A DNA stretch of 64,000 nucleotides from Bradyrhizobium sp. AZCC 1721 (GTDB lineage: Bacteria > Pseudomonadota > Alphaproteobacteria > Rhizobiales > Xanthobacteraceae): positions 1,107,001-1,171,000 of the forward strand of contig NZ_JAZHSB010000001.1 of the NCBI RefSeq assembly GCF_036924715.1, written 5' to 3'. The notes beneath the pieces were generated by a model. The model did no database searches. It saw nothing but the letters and a program-made list of their open reading frames with translations, and was not told the origin of the DNA. The translations under genes and the position numbers were made by a program. This document shows, piece after piece, positions 57,592 through 64,000 of this stretch (within the stretch, counting starts at the first letter, position 1; each line of letters opens with the position of its first letter).

Positions 57592-58539
57592 ATGACGCTC
57601 GTCTCCATCCCCGCCAATCCGGTTCCGGAGGACGTCGTCTCGGGCATCATCAAGACGCCCGACGGCGCGGAACTGAGGTTCGCGCGCTGGGCGCCGCCGG
57701 CGGGGCGCAAGGGCACGGTCTGCGTCTTCACCGGGCGCAGCGAGCAGATCGAGAAATATTTCGAGACGGTGCGGGACTTGCGCGATCGCGGCTTTGCAGT
57801 GGCGATGATCGACTGGCGCGGCCAGGGGCATTCTTCGCGCCGCCTGCGTGATCCGCGCAAAGGCTATGTCCGCGACTTCTCCGATTTCGAAGTGGACGTC
57901 GAGACCTTCGTGCAGCAGGTGGTGCTGCCGGATTGTCCGCCGCCTTATTTCGCGCTGGCGCATTCGATGGGCGGCGCGGTCATGCTACGGGTGGCGCATG
58001 CGGGAAAGCGCTGGTTCGACCGCATGGTGCTGTCGGCGCCGATGATCGATCTGCCGGGGCGCACGACGTCGTTTCCGACCCGGGCGCTGCTTCGGACCAT
58101 GCGGCTGATGGGGCAAGGCGGCCGCTACGTGCCCGGCGGCAGCGATGCGCTGACCGGCACGGAATCCTTCATCAACAACCCCTTCACCAGCGATCCCGTG
58201 CGCTACGCCCGCAACGCCGCGATCCTGGAAGAAGACCCGACGCTGGGCATTGGCTCGCCGACGGTGGCCTGGGCCGATACCGCGTTCAGGGCAATGAATA
58301 CCTTTCGCGGCGTGAACTACCCGTCCGAAATCCGCCAACCGATCCTGATGCTTGCCGCCAGCAACGACACCATCGTTTCAACGGCGGCGATCGAGGAATT
58401 CGCCTATCACTTACGCGCCGGCTCGCATTTGGTGATCGCAGGCTCCAAGCACGAGATCCTGCAGGAGCAGGACCGCTACCGCGCGCAATTCTGGGCCGCA
58501 TTCGATGCGTTCGTGCCGGGCACGCCGCTGTTCAAATGA
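57592..58539 (+). CDS. Alpha/beta hydrolase, lysophospholipase/monoacylglycerol-lipase type
   Basis: A 315-residue cytosolic enzyme. The strand-turn GTVCVFTGRSEQIEKYFETVRDL near residue 42 and MIDWRGQGHSSRR near 73-85 are typical of the PldB/MGL family. Nucleophile Ser in ALAHSMGGAVML near 123-134, Asp in AASNDTIV near 262-267, and His in IAGSKHEILQEQ near 285-296. ATG 57592 is closest to family starts. Substrate unknown. Confidence 0.9.
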   Translation: MTLVSIPANPVPEDVVSGIIKTPDGAELRFARWAPPAGRKGTVCVFTGRSEQIEKYFETVRDLRDRGFAVAMIDWRGQGHSSRRLRDPRKGYVRDFSDFEVDVETFVQQVVLPDCPPPYFALAHSMGGAVMLRVAHAGKRWFDRMVLSAPMIDLPGRTTSFPTRALLRTMRLMGQGGRYVPGGSDALTGTESFINNPFTSDPVRYARNAAILEEDPTLGIGSPTVAWADTAFRAMNTFRGVNYPSEIRQPILMLAASNDTIVSTAAIEEFAYHLRAGSHLVIAGSKHEILQEQDRYRAQFWAAFDAFVPGTPLFK

Positions 58540-58560
58540 TTGCGCAAGTACGCGCCGGCG

Positions 58561-58712
58561 TGCCCCGGATGCTGCGCAGCGCCATAAGCGCGTTCACGCG
58601 CGTCTTCAACGCGCTATGGCGAGCGGCGTGGTGCGCTGCTGATCCGGGCCCCATAAGTAGGTCCCGGCGCTGCGGAGCAGCGTTACACGCCGCACCGCGT
58701 CCGGGACACGAG
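58561..58712. repeat. Intergenic repeat, CCCCGGATGCTGCGCAGC family, copy 2
   Basis: It begins CCCCGGATGCTGCGCAGCGC and ends GCAGCGTTACACGCCGCACC then CGTCCGGGACACGAG, matching 46174-46295 over most of its length, with an inserted GCGTTCACGCGC hairpin. It separates two convergent genes. Confidence 0.8.
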
Positions 58713-58715
58713 AGC

Positions 58716-59387
58716 TCACATCTTGGCGGCCGCCGGCTTCGGCAGCCGTGCCGTGATCCGCTCGGGCAGCCGCTTCTCGACGAACAGCGTTCTGACCTCG
58801 GCGACGCTGAGGTAGCGCGCCTCGCCTTCGCCCTTGCCGAGGATTTTCAATAGGACCGGCCACTCGCCCTTCATCAGGATCGGGAAGTACCAGCGGGCTG
58901 CATCGTCGCGCTTGATATTGTCTGCCATGAAGGCCTCGATCTCCTTCGCTGTCAGCCCGATCTCGATGCCTCCAGCGGGATCTTTGCAGTCCTTGCCGAA
59001 GCTGGCGAGCCGTTCGATTTGGTCTTCGTGGACGTTCGCTTCGGCGTCGAGAATGCGTGAACCGCCGCCATGCTTGTCGAGCGGGCCGTTGCGCAACTCG
59101 TCGAGCACGGCGCCAGACGTTGCGCTCTTGAATACGCGCAGCGGCCCGAGGCCGTTGGCAATGACGGCGACCATCCAGGCTTTCCGCCGCACCTCTTTTT
59201 GGGCCGAGCCGGTTTCGCCGCTGGCCAATCCGATCATTTCGGAGAGTTGCGAGAGCGGCACGACGTGGCCGTCGATATAGCCGTTGGCGACCAAGGCGCG
59301 CAGGAAGGGACAGGGATTATTGGGCGAAACGGGAGACTGCCCGGCAGGCGCAGCGCCCGGGGCGGTGGCAATGTGGTGGTCTGACAT
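58716..59387 (-). CDS. Conserved hypothetical protein with a PCP-type N-terminal motif
   Basis: A 223-residue protein with no signal peptide. The N-terminal NNPCPFLRALVANGYIDGHVV resembles the proximal-ligand region of haem-thiolate peroxygenases and chloroperoxidases (family pattern PCP-x-L-x-x-L-x-N-H/G-x-Y/F). No second EGD-like motif is evident. A later region (GIEIGLTAKEIEAFMADNIKRDDAARWYFPILMKGEWPVLLKILG) is helical. Its neighbour is a cyclase-TPR protein, 150 bp upstream on the same strand. The motif resemblance may be chance; function unassigned. Confidence 0.7.
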   Translation of the reverse strand: MSDHHIATAPGAAPAGQSPVSPNNPCPFLRALVANGYIDGHVVPLSQLSEMIGLASGETGSAQKEVRRKAWMVAVIANGLGPLRVFKSATSGAVLDELRNGPLDKHGGGSRILDAEANVHEDQIERLASFGKDCKDPAGGIEIGLTAKEIEAFMADNIKRDDAARWYFPILMKGEWPVLLKILGKGEGEARYLSVAEVRTLFVEKRLPERITARLPKPAAAKM

Positions 59388-59537
59388 GGCTCAAATCCTC
59401 AAAGGCGCCGAATATGAAAAATGGCCTGTCACCGACGCGGAGCGGATGACGGTTTTGAAAAGAAAATTCGGCGGGGGCGCTACTTCAGGGTGTGGCAAGT
59501 TTTGGCGGAATTCGACGCGGTGTCAACCGACACACGC

Positions 59538-61352
59538 TCAGGAATCTGCGGCAAGCTTTGGCGAGGATTCGACGAGGGTCAATCTGGTGAAGGGGATGCC
59601 GGCTTTCACAAGGCCGTCGCGGTAGTGCGCGACGTCGGCCGCCGACTTCCAATGAAAGTTCCGCAAGTACCGGTCGACGGTCAGGTTTGGATAGTTGCTC
59701 AGCAGAACCTTGGCCGCGCTCTCGGCTTCCGCGGTTCGTCCCAACTGCGCGAGCGCTGCCGCCCGTATCGCCAGCGCCTGGAGATGATTGGGATTCACAT
59801 AAAGCTCTTCGCGCGACCAGGACAGCGAAGCGTCGTATTGCCCGAGCAGGTAATGGCTGAACGCGTTGACGGCGGCCCATTGATATCGAGGGTCGTTGTT
59901 GCCTTGCTGCGCCGCCATCGTAAACAGTTCGATGGCTTGCCGGTGTTCGCCACTCATCAGATGACAAAAGCCGAGCACGCCGCGAGCACCCATGTCGTAC
60001 GGATTGAGCCCGACTGCGCGCTTTGCGGCATCCATTGCCGCCTCGTAGTGTCCTTCGACAGCGTGCAGATAGGCCAGAATCTGAAATGCGAAAGACGAGC
60101 GGGGATCGAGCCGGACGCTGCTCTCCGCAAGACACATCGCGGAGTCCCACAATTCGCGCGTGCTCTTGATCCATCCGAACTGAATGCCCTGGATCTGGAT
60201 GGTAGCGAGATAGGCGCGTGCGATCGACAGCGTCGGATCGAGCGCGATGGCTTCCTTGAACAGGCTGATCGAGGTTTCGTAGTCTGCCTTGGTGTGCAGG
60301 TAGTAGTAGGACAGCCCCTTGAGGAAGCGATCCCAGGCGGTGATGTCGTTCGAAGAGGAGCGGGGCGGGGCGGACGCTTCCGCCCGGTAGATTTCGGCCG
60401 CGATCGCCGCCGACAGGCTGGTGGTGAGCTCGTCCTGCATCGCGAACAGATCGCCCATGTCACGGTCGAACCGGCCGGTCCATAACTGCTCGCCGGTTTC
60501 GGGCGCGATCAAGTCGGCGGTGACGCGGATCTTGTTGGCGGCGCGGCGCACCGAGCCCTGGATCAGGTAGGTGGCATCGATCTCGCGCGCGATCAGGCGC
60601 GTGCTCACATTCTTGCCCTTGAACGAGAACGTCGAGTTGCGGCTCAGTACCCGATAGAACGATTGCAGTGATAGCGCGTGGATCAGGTCCTCGGTCAGCC
60701 CGTCGGAAAAATACTCGTCCGCGCTTTCGCTCAAGTTCGTGAACGGCAGCACACCCACGATCGCGGTGCGATATTGGGCAGGCAGGTTGGTAGCCGATGT
60801 CTCGGACGCGGCCTTGGGTGCCGGGCCGACGGCATCGGCCCCCCCGGGCTGCCAGGTCCAGACATGGATCGGCTCCTCGATGTTCTTGAACCGGTAGGGA
60901 CCGGCGTCGACGAATGTGACGCTGAGGCGCTTGCCCGCTTCATGGCAGGCCTTGCCCGAAACCGCCACGCCGCCGGGGGCGGCAACCGATTCGAGGCGGA
61001 CCGCAATGTTGACGTCATCGCCGAACACCTCGTCCTCGTCGGCCATCACGTCGCCCATGTGGATGCCCATGCGAAACTGCATGGCGCGATCGGCGGGCAG
61101 GTGCTCGTTGCGTTCCGCCATCACCATCTGCATCGCGACCGCGGCCTCGATGGCGCCGACGATAGAGGGAAACTCCAGGAGGAAGCCGTCGCCGGTGTTC
61201 TTCACCAGACGGCCGCCGTGATTGAGGATGATCGGATAGATCGCGCTTCGATGGGCCTTGAACGTGGCGTGCGTCCCCGCCTCGTCGGCTCCCATCATTC
61301 GGGAGTAGCCGGCGACGTCAGCGCAGACGATGGCTGCCAGGCGTCTTTCCAT
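59538..61352 (-). CDS. Class III adenylate/guanylate cyclase fused to a TolB-like/TPR module
   Basis: A 604-residue cytosolic protein. Cyclase domain residues 1-165: metal-binding Asp in IVCADVAGYSRMM near 12 and Asp in NTGDGFLLEF near 54; transition-state Asn/Arg in FGDDVNIAVRLE near 110-121. Residues 200-340 carry a TolB-N-like segment (VLPFTNLSESADEYFSDGLTEDL). The rest contains about five TPR repeats (NPYDMGARGVLGFCHLMSGEHRQAIELF). Such cyclases are abundant in Bradyrhizobium. The catalytic residues seem intact, so cAMP production is likely. Confidence 0.92.
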   Translation of the reverse strand: MERRLAAIVCADVAGYSRMMGADEAGTHATFKAHRSAIYPIILNHGGRLVKNTGDGFLLEFPSIVGAIEAAVAMQMVMAERNEHLPADRAMQFRMGIHMGDVMADEDEVFGDDVNIAVRLESVAAPGGVAVSGKACHEAGKRLSVTFVDAGPYRFKNIEEPIHVWTWQPGGADAVGPAPKAASETSATNLPAQYRTAIVGVLPFTNLSESADEYFSDGLTEDLIHALSLQSFYRVLSRNSTFSFKGKNVSTRLIAREIDATYLIQGSVRRAANKIRVTADLIAPETGEQLWTGRFDRDMGDLFAMQDELTTSLSAAIAAEIYRAEASAPPRSSSNDITAWDRFLKGLSYYYLHTKADYETSISLFKEAIALDPTLSIARAYLATIQIQGIQFGWIKSTRELWDSAMCLAESSVRLDPRSSFAFQILAYLHAVEGHYEAAMDAAKRAVGLNPYDMGARGVLGFCHLMSGEHRQAIELFTMAAQQGNNDPRYQWAAVNAFSHYLLGQYDASLSWSREELYVNPNHLQALAIRAAALAQLGRTAEAESAAKVLLSNYPNLTVDRYLRNFHWKSAADVAHYRDGLVKAGIPFTRLTLVESSPKLAADS

Positions 61353-61537
61353 ATCCCCACTATATCCCCAATGACACCCGAACGGGCAGGATAACCACTA
61401 CGCGGTCAGCCAACCAATTCCAATGTTTATAAAATATGCGCAATCTGGTGGAAGCCCGATTTGCTCATGATAGTACTGCAATCCCTAAGGGATTGGCATG
61501 TGCGCAACAGGGCTGCTGGCGCCAAGGGAACCGTCAA

Positions 61538-62200
61538 ATGATGATAGAGATGCTCGGCATTCACCAACTCTGGCTATTCATCCTCTCGGGCCTGTTGCTC
61601 AATATCACCCCGGGGCCGGACACGGCCTACATTATCGGTCGCAGCATCCAGTTCGGATGGCGCGGCGGGGCGGCGGCAGCGACCGGAATCAGTGCCGGCT
61701 GCCTCGTTCACGTGTTCGGCGCCGCCATCGGCCTGTCGGCGCTGTTGATGGCGTCATCTGCCGCTTTTGCGGTCCTGAAATGGGTCGGCGCCGCCTATCT
61801 GCTGTTTACGGGTGTCCAGATGCTGCTATCGCGTTCGCGCCCGCTGGCGGAGGCGGGAGTGGCAGGCAATGGCTCGGCAGGCAGCGAGACATCGCTTGCC
61901 CGCGTGTTCTGGCAGGGCGCCCTGACCAACGTGCTCAATCCGAAGGTGGCGCTGTTCTTTCTGGCGTTCCTGCCGCAGTTCGTGGCGGCGGAGTCGGCCC
62001 ACAAGACCTTGGCGTTTCTGGTGCTCGGCCTGATCTTCATCACCAGCGGCACGTTGTGGTGTTTTTGCATCGCCGCCTTCGCGGCCCGGGCCGCGGGCCG
62101 TATCCGGCAATCGGCCGGCGCGGTGGCGTGGATCAACCGCGCACTCGGCGGGCTGTTCGTCTATCTCGGTATCCGCGTGGCGATGCTGGAGGCGCGCTGA
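61538..62200 (+). CDS. LysE/RhtB-family amino-acid exporter
   Basis: A 220-residue membrane protein with six hydrophobic segments. The signature LNITPGPDTAYIIGRSIQFGWRGGAAAATGISAGCLVH near residues 19-56 is typical of RhtB (with the N-x-x-P-G-P-D motif), and the second half has FWQGALTNVLNPKVALFFLAFLPQFV near 125-150. The exported amino acid or homoserine-lactone-like substrate is not predictable. ATG 61538 chosen. It converges with the TauE gene, 4 bp apart. Confidence 0.92.
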   Translation: MMIEMLGIHQLWLFILSGLLLNITPGPDTAYIIGRSIQFGWRGGAAAATGISAGCLVHVFGAAIGLSALLMASSAAFAVLKWVGAAYLLFTGVQMLLSRSRPLAEAGVAGNGSAGSETSLARVFWQGALTNVLNPKVALFFLAFLPQFVAAESAHKTLAFLVLGLIFITSGTLWCFCIAAFAARAAGRIRQSAGAVAWINRALGGLFVYLGIRVAMLEAR

Positions 62201-62204
62201 TGCT

Positions 62205-62957
62205 TCAGCCGTGGATTTTCACGAAGGCGCTGCCGGCGAGGTAGAGACCGAGCAAGATCATCGCGATCAGGAACCAGCGGCGGAACACGTCCGGCTGCAT
62301 GCGATTCCGCACCGCCTGTCCGATGAACATGCCGGCAAAGGATGCCACCATCGCGACCGCGCCGGGCAGCGCAGTTGCCGCCGTCAGCAAGCCCGCGGTG
62401 GTGAGATTGAAGGCGAGCGCCACCGTGGCGACGGTAAAGAACACACCGAGCGCCTGCACCAGCTCGTCCTTCTCCATCCCGATCGCCTGCAGATAAGGCA
62501 TCGACGGAATCACTTGAACGCCGGTTGCGGCCGACACCACGCCGGTGATCAGACCGACGATGCCGCCGATCCATTTCTCGTCGCGGCGTGCGACCTTGAA
62601 GTGAAGCTTGCTGAGACCGAGGATCGCGTAGATCACCAGCAGCGTGCCGAGAACGACGGTGCCATAGGGCGCGTACGGGCCGGTCAACAGTCCCGCGTTC
62701 AGCCAGATGCCGGCGACGGTGCCGGCCATCAGCGGCCACAGCCGCCGCATGATGTCGCGCAAATACGGGCCGCCAAAAGTCTGCCAGATATTGGTGACGA
62801 TCGCCGGCACGATCACGATCGCAATCGCCTGCGCCGGCGGCATCGTCACCGCGAGCAGGCCCATCGAGACCGTCGGCAGGCCGAGCCCGATCACGCCCTT
62901 GATGAAGCCGGCCAGCAGGAAGGCCGCGGCGATGAGAATGAGCATGGAATCGAACAT
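62205..62957 (-). CDS. TauE/SafE-family anion permease
   Basis: A 250-residue membrane protein with about eight hydrophobic segments, of the sulfite/sulfonate exporter family. FIKGVIGLGLPTVSMGLLAVTM near residues 18-39 and VGLITGVVSAATGVQVIPSMPYLQAIGM near 126-153 are the paired G-rich family motifs. Start MFDSMLIL at 62957. The divergent LysR gene at 63143 could control it. A CGTCATTGCGAG repeat lies between. Confidence 0.9.
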   Translation of the reverse strand: MFDSMLILIAAAFLLAGFIKGVIGLGLPTVSMGLLAVTMPPAQAIAIVIVPAIVTNIWQTFGGPYLRDIMRRLWPLMAGTVAGIWLNAGLLTGPYAPYGTVVLGTLLVIYAILGLSKLHFKVARRDEKWIGGIVGLITGVVSAATGVQVIPSMPYLQAIGMEKDELVQALGVFFTVATVALAFNLTTAGLLTAATALPGAVAMVASFAGMFIGQAVRNRMQPDVFRRWFLIAMILLGLYLAGSAFVKIHG

Positions 62958-63044
62958 GGGTCGGACCTTGACCCATTGGCGCATCGGGCACAATCTGGAG
63001 ATTACGGAGACAGCCTTCGGGAAAAGCGAATGCTGTCTGGTCTC

Positions 63045-63124
63045 CGTCATTGCGAGGAGCGACAGCGACGAAGCAATCCATCTATCCCCGCGTGGAGAAG
63101 TGGATTGCTTCGCTCGCAATGACG
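63045..63124. repeat. Inverted-repeat element, CGTCATTGCGAG family, copy 3
   Basis: CGTCATTGCGAGGAGCGAC ... GAAGCAATCCATC ... GTGGATTGCTTCG ... CTCGCAATGACG. It lies 18 bp upstream of the LysR start, in the divergent promoter region, which is unusual for a REP-like element. Confidence 0.85.
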
Positions 63125-63142
63125 GCTCCACAAGGAATCCCC

Positions 63143-64000
63143 ATGCGTTTCGATCTGGTCGATCTTCAGCTCTTCATAGCGGTCGCCGAGACGCGAAGCA
63201 TCACCAATGGCGCGCAACGGGTCCATCTCGCGCTGGCGTCGGCGAGTGAACGGATCAAGGGCCTGGAAGAAGCGCTCGGTGTTTCGCTGCTGAGGCGCGG
63301 CCGCCGCGGCGTCGAGTTGACGCCGGCCGGCGAAAGCCTGCTCGACCATGCCAGGATCGTGCTCCACAACATCGAGACCATGCGCGGCGATCTCGCCGAC
63401 TTTGCCCGCGGCATGAAGGCCACCGTCCGCTTCCTCGCCAACACGTCCGGGCTTTCGGAATATCTGCCGAAGACGTTGGCGGGCTTTCTGGCTGCACATC
63501 CTCACATTTCGATCGATGTCGAGGAACGCGAAAGCAGCGAAATTGCACGCGCCATCGTCATCGGTGCCGCCGATCTTGGGCTTGCCGCCGAACACGCGCT
63601 TGCAGACAATATCGAGCGGATGCCGTTCAGCGAGGATCGGTTGGTGCTGGTTGCCGCGCGGAACGACGAACTGGCTAATCGGCGGCAGGTCGATTTCGCC
63701 GAAATAGTGGAGCGCGATTTCGTCGGCTTGATCAGTTCGATCGCGCTGCACGCCCATGTCAGCGGACACGCCGCGCGTCTCGGTGCGCGGCTGCGCTTTC
63801 GCGCGCGGCTGAACAGTTTCGATGCAATCGGCCGGATGGTCGCCGCCGGCATCGGGATTGGCGTGATGCCTGAAGTCGCGGCAAAGCGATGCGCGCGATC
63901 GATGAAGATCAATGTCATCAGGATCAGGGACTCCTGGGCCAACCGGCGGCTCGTGATCTGCGCCCGGAGCTTTCGGGCGCTGCCCAAGCCCGCGCAGCAA
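63143..64000 (+). CDS. LysR-family transcriptional regulator, cut by the window end
   Basis: The frame from ATG 63143 (MRFDLVDLQLFIAVAETRSI) is open for 286 codons to the last base; the full protein is probably about 290-310 residues. The winged HTH spans residues 1-65 (TNGAQRVHLALASASERIKGLEEALGVSLLRRGRRGVELTPAG). The effector domain follows. Divergent from the TauE-type permease, the classical layout for a LysR regulator and its target. The inducer is unknown. Confidence 0.9.
   Translation, partial: MRFDLVDLQLFIAVAETRSITNGAQRVHLALASASERIKGLEEALGVSLLRRGRRGVELTPAGESLLDHARIVLHNIETMRGDLADFARGMKATVRFLANTSGLSEYLPKTLAGFLAAHPHISIDVEERESSEIARAIVIGAADLGLAAEHALADNIERMPFSEDRLVLVAARNDELANRRQVDFAEIVERDFVGLISSIALHAHVSGHAARLGARLRFRARLNSFDAIGRMVAAGIGIGVMPEVAAKRCARSMKINVIRIRDSWANRRLVICARSFRALPKPAQQ

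Overview
The window is high-GC alphaproteobacterial chromosome, most likely Bradyrhizobium or a close relative in Nitrobacteraceae. This is inferred from protein sequences read by eye (homospermidine synthase with ornithine decarboxylase, Fe-type SOD, several short conserved hypothetical proteins) and from dense families of short palindromic intergenic repeats. It is mostly core chromosome carrying two insertion sequences, one MITE-like element and one small lower-GC islet. No rRNA, tRNA, CRISPR array, phage or plasmid functions were seen.

Layout. 0.2-6 kb: a type I secretion unit (ABC exporter, adaptor with a long N-terminal extension) divergent from a cysteine-free acidic protein that may be its substrate. 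6-14.8 kb: htpG, a DUF3095 cyclase-like protein, a DUF2147 protein, a MATE pump, a GNAT, sodB, crcB, a permease split into two overlapping half-genes, and a zinc-ribbon protein. 15.1-19.9 kb: a zinc-acquisition operon. A Zur-box-like palindrome lies just before a 59-codon His-rich membrane peptide gene, followed by znuC, znuB, znuA, a COG0523 GTPase with a His tract, and a cytoplasmic WD40 protein. 20.2-21.1 kb: an SDR gene on DNA of apparently lower GC. 22-27.6 kb: an intradiol dioxygenase followed by a complete branched-chain-type ABC transporter, which together suggest uptake and cleavage of an aromatic compound. 27.6-32.5 kb (minus strand): a polyamine cluster with ornithine decarboxylase behind a multi-hairpin leader, a GNAT, a tiny membrane protein, RidA and homospermidine synthase.

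32.7-37.5 kb: a small membrane protein, an M3 oligopeptidase, a DUF1007/NicO metal transporter pair and a thioesterase. 37.6-39.3 kb: an IS4-family element inside a REP palindrome. 39.3-46.2 kb: MAPEG, hemH, qmcA-nfeD, a carboxymuconolactone-decarboxylase-family gene behind a double palindrome, kdsD and an outer-membrane barrel. 46.3-52.7 kb: gltBD. 53.1-55.8 kb: a secreted protein, then an IS110/IS1111-type element and a 238-bp MITE-like element, both placed in REP sequence. 55.8-64 kb: two alpha/beta hydrolases, an Hsp20 gene with a thermometer-like hairpin over its ribosome binding site, an unknown protein, a cyclase-TPR protein, LysE and TauE transporters, and a LysR regulator cut by the window end.

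Most interesting points: the Zur-box/His-rich-peptide/ZnuCBA/GTPase/WD40 operon; two different elements inserted at exactly the same 8 bp of a REP palindrome; the IS110 element with a noncoding tail that may encode a guide RNA; and several structured 5' leaders. All family assignments are by eye, without database searches.
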